From: Yamagishiella unicocca
Taxonomy: Eukaryota > Chlorophyta > Chlorophyceae > Chlamydomonadales > Volvocaceae
Assembly: GCA_003116995.1 (NCBI GenBank)
Contig: BDSL01000152.1
Span: 111,169-175,168 of the forward strand
Direction: 5' to 3'
Length of the DNA stretch: 64,000 nt
Made by a program: the position numbers and the translations under genes
Shown: positions 55,200 through 64,000 of the stretch, one piece after another
Position numbering within the stretch: position 1 is the stretch's first letter
Layout: each line of letters opens with the position of its first letter
The notes under the pieces: model-generated
The model's input: only the letters and a program-made list of their open reading frames with translations
Told to the model about the DNA's origin: nothing
Databases searched by the model: none

Positions 55200-55374
55200 G
55201 GACGACGGTCAGCTTCTGGAGGTGGTGGGTGGGTGGGGAATGGCAAGGAGGTGACCCGCAGCAGCGCCCCTTCATCTCCGCCGATGAGCAACCCTACGCT
55301 CAAGATGGAGGAGATGCTGGTGGCGGTGGCGGAGGCGCTACCCGACATGATTGGGGAGGACAGCCTGCGCCAGG
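55200..55374 (+). CDS. Candidate exon, unknown protein
   Basis: Begins after CAG near 55193 and ends at a GTGAGG donor near 55375. It encodes a flexible Gly/Ser part then an amphipathic stretch, 'LKMEEMLVAVAEALPDMIGE', 'DSLRQ'. It may belong to the same plus-strand gene as the exon at 56610-56833. No family is recognised. Confidence 0.4.
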
Positions 55375-55932
55375 GTGAGGCAGGCGCCGGGGGGGGGGTA
55401 GGGAGAGGGGGCCACGGAGGGTTGGGAGGGCCAGGGAAGGAGCGGGTGTGCAGGGTGAGAGGCGGAGGAGGGCCAGGGTGGCAGCGAGGAAAACCACACA
55501 TCGACAGGGCAGGGGGGGTGGGACACGGGCGGGCTCGATGGATGAGGTTGGGGTCGGCGGCTCGTGAGGGGGTACGTGCGCTGTCCGTGGAAGTCCGTGC
55601 ACGTGCACGTAGCCTCCGTTGTGTTTGGATTGGGTCAACCCATGGAGGAGTTGCGCTGCCAGCCCCAGCCGGAATGCGGCACAAGTGATGGACACAGTGC
55701 GCAGCAGTGTCGCGGCGCAACTCGAAATTAACCGTCAGCAGCCGCCCCCACCCCCACCCCCTCCCCGCTTCCTATCTGTATCCGCCCCCCCACACACACA
55801 CGGGTTTCCCTCGAACCCACACACACGCCCTCCCCGCCCGTTTTCTGTAACCACCCCCTCCCCTCGTGTCACCGGGTCTTCTCACTACCACCCCCTCCCA
55901 GTTCTCTGATTTGCACTCCACACTATAGCCCA

Positions 55933-56360
55933 CTAGTCCTTCTTTTTCACTGCACCGACCTTTCCGACCTTCTTCTTCCGACCTTTCTTGACCGCCAACT
56001 TCCAATTCGCAACTCCATAAGAAGCGAATGGGAAATTCGTCATGGCCTCGAAAGGGGGCGCCTTTTTGGGCTTGGGGCCACCCTTTGCCTTGTCCGTCTT
56101 CCCCTTTTCGATGGCTTTGGCCTTCTTTTCCAACTCCTTCGCCTTCTTCCTTGCGATGACGATAGCCTGGGTGCATAGAGGAGGAGAATTGGAGGAAAGC
56201 ACAGAAGCAAAACCCCAAATGGTGTTCAGGGTTACTCACGGTTTGCAAGGTGGTCTGCAGCTCCTGCTCCCCGGGGTATTGCGGTGGAGCCCACCTGCGC
56301 GTACAGCGTGGGGGCGCTCGTCGGCCGAAGCCGCGCCGTGTTCAGCGCGAAGCCCTGTGA
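55933..56360 (-). CDS. Lysine-rich protein, last exons (minus strand)
   Basis: The last exon, 55933-56166, begins after CAG and encodes a lysine-rich helix ('ARKKAKELEKKAKAIEKGK'), 'FPFASYGVANWKLAVKKGRK' and a basic end 'KKVGKVGAVKKKD'. The preceding exon ends at GTGAGT (56239-56234) with 'GEQELQTTLQT'. Further upstream the coding signal ('LNTARLRPTSAPTLYAQVGS') is in another frame, with the switch at CCCCGGGG (~56275), so a one-base error or mutation is likely. The basic tail suggests a nucleic-acid-binding or nuclear protein; no family is recognised. Confidence 0.5.
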
Positions 56361-56609
56361 GGAAGAAAGGTCGTATCCTAGCTGACCACCATTAGCATCA
56401 GGGGGGAGCCACGTGGACAGGCAGGAGCGGCTGGCAAGACGTCGTCGCATTCGTTTTTGTGGCCGCCCACCCTAGCACGCGCGCCCGTCCAGGTGTCCAA
56501 ACTCCAAAGGCTATGCACCCGCCACAATTCCCATGTCGAATCAACGGTTCTTTTATGTAGCTCCCCTTCCGCCGCCCACACACGGATTCCCTCTTCACCC
56601 TCGCTCCAG

Positions 56610-56833
56610 CCCTGACGTACTCCCGGCTGGAGGCCACCCGCTCCATCAGCGCCCGGGTGGCGCTGGCAGCCGGCGTCGGCGCGCACGGCTGGAGCCACCT
56701 GGTGCACGGCACCGCGCGGGAGGCGCTGACGTCATCGGGAGGTGAGCAGGTCCCGTTGGGCCTCATCGTCCGCAGCATGTTCCGGCCCCAGTACAACAGC
56801 CTGGTGCAGCTGCCGCGACGCGTGGGGAAGTGA
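56610..56833 (+). CDS. Unknown protein, terminal exon
   Basis: After CTCCAG (56609) an open frame encodes 'YSRLEATRSISARVALAAGV', 'GAHGWSHLVHGTAREALTSS', 'LGLIVRSMFRPQYNSLVQLP' and stops at TGA. The ending is shared with 25690-25782, where the first part is missing. The alanine-rich helical character and lack of antisense coding look support it being real. No family is recognised. Confidence 0.5.
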
Positions 56834-58838
56834 GGGCCAACCCGTGGGTCGGCACTTGGACGACAAGTAAAAAGGATTTGGGAGTGGGCAGCCGGGAGGG
56901 CCGAAAGCGGACCGGAGCGAGACAGGGCGATGGTGGAGAAAGGACGGGTTTGCGCCAGCACGCAACCTGAGGATTCCCGAGCGTACGGCATCGGTCGCAA
57001 GTAGTCGTGGTTTTGGTTGCGGGGCGCGGTTTGCTGCTGGGTATTGGTTGGGGGTAGGTCGCAGCTTGCTTGCCGTAAACTCTACTCAGATAAGTAGTGA
57101 AAGACGACCTCGGGGTCGGCGCGACGAGATTCCATACGTGTGCTGTCACTGGTGTTGCGCACGCACGTGTGTGTGCTTGTTGCCAAGCATTTCAGTATCT
57201 GATGCTTTTGATCGCCTGTCACCGGCTGCCAGTCCCGTCAAATGCTGCCACCCAGCCCGCCCCGAGCGCGGGCTGGCGGGTTCCGCACCATATAGTGACA
57301 GTGACGGTGACATCAGGGGAGCACCCTGGGTGAAGCGTATGAGCACGGGCTGCACGCCTCGCACGGGCTGCACGCCTCGCAGAGAGGGAAATCATACGTC
57401 GGTGTTGGGTACAGAGCGGGCCTGGTACCTCAGTCCCTAAACCTGCTGTCGGTGCTCATCCGGATTCATGACGGCACGAGTTCTTGGTACGGCATTGGGT
57501 ACGCCAGCTAGACTTATCCCGGACGTTGAGCTCTATGACGGCATATGATGTGCATGTGAACGGAATTGTCATCCATTTATTTTTATCTTCCTTTTGGACA
57601 ATAAGAGCATACTAGGCGCAGTCAACGTCAAGCTGGCGAGCTTGAAGGTGCTGTGGACGCATCACCTAGTACCGCTGATATATTATATCGTTTGTCGCAT
57701 TCATTTTCTTCAGCAGGAGTTTTCAGTGCTCTTCACAACAAGCGATTAGACAGGATCAAGTCTAGTTCCCCAGGCACAGGCAGCGTCCAGCCATGTGCTG
57801 CTAATGAATAAAATATGTTCTGCCAATGGATTAAAAGCTTACACACAATGGTGCCGACATGCCTTGCTTCGCCAGGCTGTCACGCTGCGTTGGAGGTGGG
57901 TCGAACCTGTGTGTACACTGATCACATGCCCCACAGAGAGCTTGGGGAAGCGAAGCAAGCAGATGAGTAGCGGTGCGACGGAGCGTGGCACCTAGCAGCC
58001 GTGACGGGATATCATGCAGCAACGGTGCACCAGGGGGCAGTTGCTCGCTTTGGGCCGCTGCGCTGAGCTGTGGTCCTGGTCGGAAGAAATCGGGGGCCAC
58101 CGAACGTTAGGCGGACGTGTGTGCGAACCCGTCCCTCCAAACTGCTGCCATGCATGGGCCTTGACATTCCCTGTGCAAGCAGGTTGCAGGGACGCTGGGG
58201 TCGGTGGGAGCGGCGACTGGATTGTGGACTCACAGCTACTGGAGCTATGAGGTGAGGCGGAGGATGGGCATGGTATGCTAGCGCGTGGCGTACCCTATCA
58301 AACGCTTTCGCCAGCTTTGAGGCGCAGTTGAGTGTGGGCTATGTGGTCCGAATGAAGCAGCACGTGGGACACCCTTCAGCTGTCGCGTGAGTCGGTCCTT
58401 ACGTGGTGCCACCGTGCAGCTGGCAGATCTAAGGGCAGCATCGTGGTCGATACAAATGAGTTGGGACCAGGATTGTCGTGAGTTGCAAGGTCCGACTGGG
58501 CAAGCGCCAGGTGGAAATCAGGTGGGAAGGACCCAGACTCCACAACAGGATGACGGTGTTTATCAACGCCATTTACTCTGGAACATTGATCGGTCGGGAT
58601 GGAGATTCGTGAGGACGCCGGGCAGTCCCGGGACAACCGGGCGGTCCGGGGACGTAGGTGCATCCCGCTTCTGCAATGCCTGGAACGGCTTGGTGCGAAG
58701 CGTACGGCACATAATACATACCCATACGTGCAGCCTAGATCACCCTGTCGGGCTCAACGTTTACATACACACGTCACGCATCGTTGCGGTAGGACCATGG
58801 CATTGGGCCGTGGGGCGTGGCACCACGGGACAGACCTG
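56730..58838. repeat. Segmental duplication, copy B (partner 25680-27950)
   Basis: See copy A. Copy B carries a 21-bp duplication 'GCACGGGCTGCACGCCTCGC' near 57345-57385 absent from A, lacks the ~170 bp at A 27722-27892, and diverges after 'GGGACAGACCTGG'. Confidence 0.95.
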
Positions 58839-58844
58839 GCGTCA

Positions 58845-59345
58845 TCAGCTAGCAGCGGTTGCGACGACTTGCAAGACGGTTGTGATGCTAGTGCCGACCT
58901 TCCCCATATGTCCCCGGACCCCGCAGCAGACCAGGCCCACGTCATCTTCAACCGCCGTGAGGGCTACCTAGCTGCAACGGGTAGGGTGCTGGCGCAACAC
59001 TTGGAAGCCAGCAGCGAGCGGGGGCCCTCGCTCTTGGTAGGGCTCGAGGGAGGGCGGGATCGTGGTAGGGCAGGGAGGGCGGGATCGTGGTAGGGCGGGG
59101 AGGGCGCGATCGTGGTAGGGCGGGGAGGGCGGGATCGTATGCGTGCGCCTGCGGCGGCGCAGCGGCAGCGCGGCTGAGGCGCTGCTTGGACTGCTGTACG
59201 ACAATGGGATCGCTGCCGCTGCAAGGGTTTGGTTTAGGCACGCCAACTGGGCGGTCCCCTCACCGCATTTCGTTTCCTTGGCGTACTACGGGTGCCAAGT
59301 TGTGTTTTCGCCCCCCTGCCGCCGCTGCCACCTGCCTTCCATAGG
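58845..59345 (+). other. Candidate exons of an unknown protein
   Basis: One plus-strand stretch (about 58850-59050) reads 'ADQAHVIFNRREGYLAATGR', 'VLAQHLEASSERGPSLLVGL'. After the minisatellite a second (about 59170-59320) reads 'EALLGLLYDNGIAAAARVWF', 'RHANWAVPSPHFVSLAYYGC'. The connection and frame between them are unresolved, and no family is recognised. Confidence 0.35.
59048..59140. repeat. 25-bp minisatellite, ~4 copies
   Basis: AGGGCGGGATCGTGGTAGGG + CGGGG-type units begin at 59051, 59076, 59101 and 59126, with one C/G variant in the third. Confidence 0.95.
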
Positions 59346-59400
59346 ACGTAGGTGTACGTGGATTATCGTGCGGCGGCGCAGCGGCAGCGCGGCTGAGGCG
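59150..59400. repeat. Perfect 32-bp direct repeat
   Basis: TGCGGCGGCGCAGCGGCAGC + GCGGCTGAGGCG at 59150-59181 and again at 59369-59400. Between 59425 and 59470 a CAGCCAGTCAA-type low-complexity run follows. Confidence 0.95.
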
Positions 59401-59894
59401 TGTACGACACCACGGCAGTCAATCAGCACGCCAGCCAGTCAACCAGCCTCTCAGCCAGCCAGTCAAGCAATGAGCAGGCACGTATCGAAAGTAAGACGAA
59501 ACAGGATCACAACGAGAGCGAAGCCAGCCATCGGGTGGCGGCTTGAGGGTGGGCCGCCTGTTCCGGTTTGGAGTATGTCAGTGCGAGTGGCGGCGCTTAT
59601 GTAACTGTTTGAAAGGGTGGCGGTTCACGCGGCCGCGCATGACCTGTTTGTCCGAGAGACGCTGGGAGGACGGGCAGGGGTGGCCTCCAACCTACACTTG
59701 GTAATGTCTGCACTGCAAGGCGCGTTCCGGCGGCTGTGGCAGGGGATGCGTTAGGACTTGTGCAACTTCTACAAGGAGGGGTGGTGGCGGTTCACGGATG
59801 AGGGGGTTCCCAACTCCCATGTGCGGGGGGCGGTGGTGTCTCTATGTGGCGGTGGCGGTGCATCATATCTGGGTGGTAGGTGCCGCTGCTATCT

Positions 59895-59985
59895 TCTTCG
59901 TGCGTCTCTTTCAGTTTGTCAGCCGATGCGCCCGATGGCTCTACCTTATGGTCTGGGGCCCACTGAACAGTTACTGCAGCCATCC
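59895..59985 (+). mobile_element. LINE 3'-tail fragment, plus orientation
   Basis: 'GATGCGCCCGATGGCTCTAC', 'GGTCTGGGGCCCACTGAACA', ending at GTTACTGCAG. It belongs to the same family as 44853. Confidence 0.65.
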
Positions 59986-60129
59986 CTCGGCTTTAAATTG
60001 GGAGTGAAGCGACCACATGACCCAACCTATCGGAGTCAAGACCCTTGGATAATGATTATGTTACCTTCCTCGCCTGCCTGGACCAGGTGTGGTGCAAGGC
60101 TGCAAGCGCCATGTACACTGACGAAAGTT

Positions 60130-60750
60130 AGGCAACTCCTATCGGCTTCACACCACCGGGCACATCGCCGCACAATGAAGGAGACGAAAGAGGCAGGAAT
60201 CCAGCCGCACCGCATGAATGGCAAACCACTAAGACACCAGTCAACAGTCTAGAGTAAAAAACAGCAGCAGTCAGCACCCCAGGGGAAACTGCGTTGATGA
60301 CTCCCCTATCAGCAATCGACCACCAACACACCTAGCAGACCCGCATCCCGCAAACGGAGAACCAGTGGAGCGCCGCCACGATGCAACCAGAACAACTGCC
60401 CACCCATAATCCCAGAAAACACAAGACCCGAGCAGGACACGTCCACCAGGGGACGAGAAGGAGGAGAAAATCTTTCACCACCCAGCAGGTGCCGATTACG
60501 ACCCCACACTCATGTCGCCCGCCCCCCTCACGCACGAGGCGATCAGAAACTACCCACGACAAGGGGTGCCGAGGCTGCACAGCGGCCCAACCCTTCCGGG
60601 GAAGCCCCAACGCTGCAAAGCCCCGAAGGAGGGCCCCGAACCCCGCCACCACCCAACGGTTGACGGCACAATCCTGGAGGTCAAGACGGGAGGAACGACA
60701 AGAGGCGCGCGCCCCGCTTGCCGTCCTCCTGCCGGCCCCTCTCGCTGCCA
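60130..60750 (-). mobile_element. L1-type LINE 3' end: ORF2 C-terminus and 3'UTR
   Basis: The minus-strand frame 60332-60751 contains 'VVAGFGALLRGFAALGLPRK' and 'GWAAVQPRHPLSWVV', the usual final segment of algal L1 ORF2. The UTR that follows (60420 down to 60150) is shared with 8866-8545 and ends near 60140 in the family tail. The tail itself is abbreviated. Upstream sequence to about 61200 has a long minus ORF whose relation to the element is unclear. Confidence 0.65.
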
Positions 60751-61366
60751 TGTTTGCGCTGATGTCATCACCACCGTCTGCGCCAGCCTCGCCGCTGCGC
60801 TCCCCCCCTCCAGCTCACGCTCGCCTTCCTTGGCAGGCCCAGCGAGCGCGGCATCGGCCTCAGCGCTGCTGCATTGGTGGTAGTGCTGCTGCAGCTCATC
60901 CAGCGCAGCAATCGTCCCGTTCCTGAGCGGCCCGTCCCGGCCTTCTACCCCTTCTGGGTCCCGCTCAGCCTGCTCCGTCCGTGCTGCCGCCGCCACCGCT
61001 GCCGGCGACTTCGCCGGCAGAGGCCTGGCCCCGGAGCCGGGTCCTAATGCAGGTTTGAGGCCGGCTCCAGGGAGGGCGATCCCGGCCCGGGCAGGCCCGT
61101 GTACAAGTGGCCGGCACCGCCTCACGCAGCGCCCCCTGGCCCTGCTCCTTGTCGTACCTGCAGCGGCGGCAGGAGTGGGCACCGGGGCAAAAACGGGCAG
61201 CTCAAGTAGAGCGGCCGGCAGCAGAACCTGAAAGGCTTCGGAGGAGAAGGCGGTCACGAAGGGCGGTCTGGACGGCTGGGAAGAGCCTTCGCCAGGTGGA
61301 GCACGGGTCTAGCAACTGGCACATGCAAGCAAGCGCCCCCGCCCCCCACCCCACCCGCTGCAGCCC

Positions 61367-61496
61367 TCACTCGCGTGTGGCCAGTCCGGCCGCCGCCTCC
61401 GCCGCGGCGTCCGCGATGTACCTGGTCAGCGGCTCCGTGGTGTGGCCGATGCCCAGGGAGGTGATATTGCGGGTGGGCGTGGGGTCGCGGGAGCGA
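61367..61496 (-). CDS. Unknown protein, terminal exon (42 aa)
   Basis: After a TCAG acceptor (61500-61497) the minus frame reads 'DPTPTRNITSLGIGHTTEPL', 'TRYIADAAAEAAAGLATRE' and stops at TGA (61369-61367). The balanced composition contrasts with the surrounding shadow frames. Upstream exons were not resolved: 61500-61720 on the minus strand has GCAG-rich tandem repeats. No family is recognised. Confidence 0.45.
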
Positions 61497-61574
61497 CTGA
61501 CGTGACACCAGACTCCTCAACGTGGGAACAACGCAATGCGCCTCGTCCCGCCCACCAGGCTGCCGATACCACAG

Positions 61575-61665
61575 TGCGGCTGCTCCTGCGCTGCCCGGCT
61601 GCCTGCCTGCCTCACTGGCTGCCCGGCTGCCTGCCTGCCTCCGTGGCTGCCCGGCTGCCTGGAGC
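61575..61665. repeat. Short tandem repeat rich in GGCTGCCTGCCTGCCT
   Basis: Two to three copies of a ~32-bp unit 'GCCCGGCTGCCTGCCTGCCT' with variants between about 61590 and 61665. Confidence 0.8.
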
Positions 61666-61719
61666 TCCTACGCGACGGGGGCCTCAAGGACCTTGCCCAG
61701 GGACCCGCGATAAGGCCCG

Positions 61720-62980
61720 TCAGGCGACAGCAAGCGACTACCGGCGGCGGCGGCCCTCCGCCCGGGCCCATAATACAGTAAGAGCAGACACCGGGAACGA
61801 GGGGGGAGGCGCTTCGCGGGCAACATGGTACGGCCGAAGTTTGTCGTGAAGTGTACGACAGTGTGGAGCAGAGGCACGGGTCGTACCTTTGCGTCGGGGT
61901 GCTTCTCTTGGTGGACCTTATGGCGGCGAGCGATCTGCGTACGAGCGGGGACACGTACCGCAGTTGGAGCAGCTCGGGAGTGCAGGGGTAGGGGATGAGT
62001 GGGATCCGGGGAGCAAAGGGTGCAGGGCACGGAGAGACGCAGCGCGCTTGCATCGTGCAGCGATGCAGCGCGTTCGGCTAGCGGAATGGCCGCGTTGAGG
62101 TCGTGCGATGTGCGTGTATTGGGTGCACCGCGCCCCGTGGATTTCCCCGAGGGCCCGCGACCCGTCAGTCCAGCCGCAACAATACCCGGTCTGTGTACTT
62201 CGCAAGCGAATGCGAATGCGGGGCCAGCACCCGCTCCCTGGAGCCAACCCTACCTCCTCCCCTCGTGCCAACTCATACCCCGAAGCCGTCCTGCCGGGGC
62301 GGGACCAGCCCCACACAAGCACTCCTGCCCCGCAACCCCGCCAAGCGCCGTGCACACGGCATGGCCTGCCCTGCGGGCTTGTCGCGCACCTCGGGAAACA
62401 GGCAATTCGCGTGCAGCTTGCTGAAGTCCCAGCTTCGGCTTACGTGCGAGACGCCTGGGGAAAGGGGGAGACAGCACGTCCTTTGCAGCGCGGAGTTAGT
62501 GGGCGGTGGCCACCGTCAACGACTTTTCTAAGCTTGGAACACACGCCCAGAGCACATACAACGGGCGACCCTGTGTGGAATCATGATGACGTAAAGCGCA
62601 GCGCAGCGCAGCGAGTCCTCCCTCCACCCGCACGACCCGCCCCAAGTCCCGCCCGGAACTCGCAAGAACCTGGCTCCCCCGCCCGCGTCGCAAAACATGA
62701 CGCGGCTGCAGCTTCCGCGCCGCTGTCCAAGCAGACGGCGGGCAGCTGCAGGATCCCCCCACCGTGGTAGCGAGGGAGCAAGTGCCCTTCTCGGCAGCGG
62801 CCCACGTCCTACCCATGCCGTCGAGTGCCTCCTAGGCCCCCTTTTCCCTTAGCCGGTCATCCCATGCTAAGCTTTGTCCCTGCTTCCTCATATCAGCCCC
62901 CACCCTTCCCTCTTTGCGTTCCGGACCACGGATTTCCACTCGATACCTCCCCCACACTACAGTATTCCGCTCGTGGAAGC
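61720..62980. other. No resolved gene
   Basis: Overlapping GC-rich ORFs on both strands, none with a motif or consistent splice structure. Confidence 0.35.
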
Positions 62981-62986
62981 ACCGTT

Positions 62987-63271
62987 TTACCGAACGCAGA
63001 CGTCAGCAACCACGAGTGGGGCCTTGATTACCTTTGGGACCAGCAGGACCTCATCGCTGGCGTTGATTGACATCAACTTCGTGCTGAGACCCAGGTCCTT
63101 GCGCAGCAACCCATTTTGCTGGTATTCGGTTGCCTTTCGCGCCATCCTACCGTCCATCGGCAGCAGCACGGCAACTGTTGCTGTAGCCTCCTGCATACCA
63201 CCATAATAGTGCTGTCCTTCCCAATCTTGCTCCAAGATGCAGGCAGCAACATGTAACAACTGAATATGCAA
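62987..63271 (-). CDS. Unknown protein, intact paralogue (94 aa frame)
   Basis: The minus-strand ORF reads 'LLHVAACILEQDWEGQHYYG', 'VAVLLPMDGRMARKATEYQQ', 'NGLLRKDLGLSTKLMSINAS', 'VLLVPKVIKAPLVVADVCVR', then TAA within a possible GTAAAA donor. It is the intact partner of the frameshifted copy at 29880-30150. Identity is concentrated in the protein frame, and third-codon differences suggest past selection. It may be an internal exon rather than a whole gene. The same-orientation similarity spans about 62960-63400. Confidence 0.55.
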   Translation of the reverse strand: MHIQLLHVAACILEQDWEGQHYYGGMQEATATVAVLLPMDGRMARKATEYQQNGLLRKDLGLSTKLMSINASDEVLLVPKVIKAPLVVADVCVR

Positions 63272-63479
63272 TACGTTTGTGTTCCTGCGCTGTCTTCTGC
63301 TTCTTCCACAAGCCGAGATAGGGCAGGCAGGCGTCAGATTTTATGCTTCATCTGCTTGTGATACTAGAGCTTTAGTCTTAACTACCGATAGGGCTATCTC
63401 CTATCTGCAGTACGGTTGGCCTTCCGGTGTTTTAAATTGGCACCGTCATGCAGTTCCTCTTCGCAGACCTTTGAAATAT

Positions 63480-64000
63480 CTATGAAAACTCTATAATACT
63501 TCCTTCGAACCTGTACTTGCATAACGCATCCTGCTCCTGGCGTCCACGCAGTCCATGGCCCTAACGAACAGACCAACATGGCATCATGATGGCTTTCGTG
63601 GTTGAGATCGATTCTTGACAGTTGGAGCAGGCAGAACAGCTTTGGGGGCCACAGGCAACAATTGCGGGATAGCAGGCGGCGTGCGAATGGCTCCTGGACA
63701 GCGGCTGCTCGCTCCTTTACCGTCAGTGCAACCTACGTAGCTTTTCCGCGACGACCAGGGAGACTCACGCAGGTGCCTCCGCTGCCAGAGCAGCTTGCTT
63801 CTAAGGCTGCTCCCGCACTCCTCGTTCCGCCCCACCCCGCTGTCTACCTGCTTTAGCACCTCCCTAGTTCATCCTCCTTGTAGTAGTCGGCGCTGGCGAC
63901 TGCCGCTGCCATGATACGCTTGGGCGCGCTCTGTGGGCCTCATGCGGCCAGTGGCGGGGTGGCACCTGACGCTGGCGGAACACGCAGGGGCCAGCGGCGG
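63480..64000. other. No gene resolved at right edge
   Basis: Both strands are open at 63584-63859. The minus frame contains a proline-rich 'PPAIPQLLPVAPKAVLPAPT' segment that could be coding, but nothing else supports it. Confidence 0.3.

Overview
This window looks like nuclear DNA of a volvocine green alga (Chlamydomonas/Gonium/Volvox group). The signs are short introns with GTGCG/GTGAG donors and CAG acceptors, runs of SPP/PPS codons as in hydroxyproline-rich cell-wall glycoproteins, an F-box-like/ankyrin protein of the type expanded in these algae, TGTAA polyadenylation signals, L1-type LINE remnants, and an intron-bearing tRNA-Leu. The species cannot be fixed from sequence alone. The window is mostly repeats, decayed transposons and locally duplicated genes. 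Most open frames are chance products of GC-rich DNA. No CRISPR array, operon, rRNA or bacterial feature is seen.

Layout. 1-5444: tandem copies (offset about 2980 bp) of a unit carrying a small glycine/alanine-rich protein gene; copy 1 has a one-base frameshift and copy 2 is intact. 5445-8866: nested retrotransposons on both strands (an L1 ORF2 end, a Ty3/gypsy RNase H-integrase remnant, and LINE 3' tails, one with an 8-bp target-site duplication). 9823-12218: a nine-exon, phase-consistent gene for a Crypton/NDC10-like DNA-binding protein with an HMG-like C-terminus, followed by a decayed copy of its last exon. 14600-16450: a third, diverged copy of the glycine-rich gene unit. 17074-19267: an F-box-like/ankyrin gene broken by three one-base frame changes. 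20.7-24.4 kb: unresolved exons, two consecutive coding-like hairpins and minisatellites.

25.7-29.0 kb: a segmental duplication (second copy at 56.7-58.8 kb) containing large inverted arms that run outward into an unidentified gene. 29513-29622: tRNA-Leu(CAG) with a 30-nt intron. 29.9-30.15 kb and 62.99-63.27 kb: two paralogues of an unidentified minus-strand protein, one of them frameshifted. 34.3-43.15 kb: three tandem units of about 2.7-3.15 kb, each ending in a proline-rich (SPP)n block; only the last has a long uninterrupted frame. 44.4-45.3 kb: LINE 3' ends in both orientations. 46.2-47.4 kb: a degenerate repeat array. 47785-49297: the C-terminal half of a hAT transposase. 50-56 kb: isolated exons of unknown genes. 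59-61.5 kb: minisatellites, another L1 3' end and an unknown minus-strand terminal exon.

No shared pathway links these genes. The common theme is local duplication followed by decay. Several breaks sit in homopolymer runs, so some may be sequencing errors rather than real mutations.
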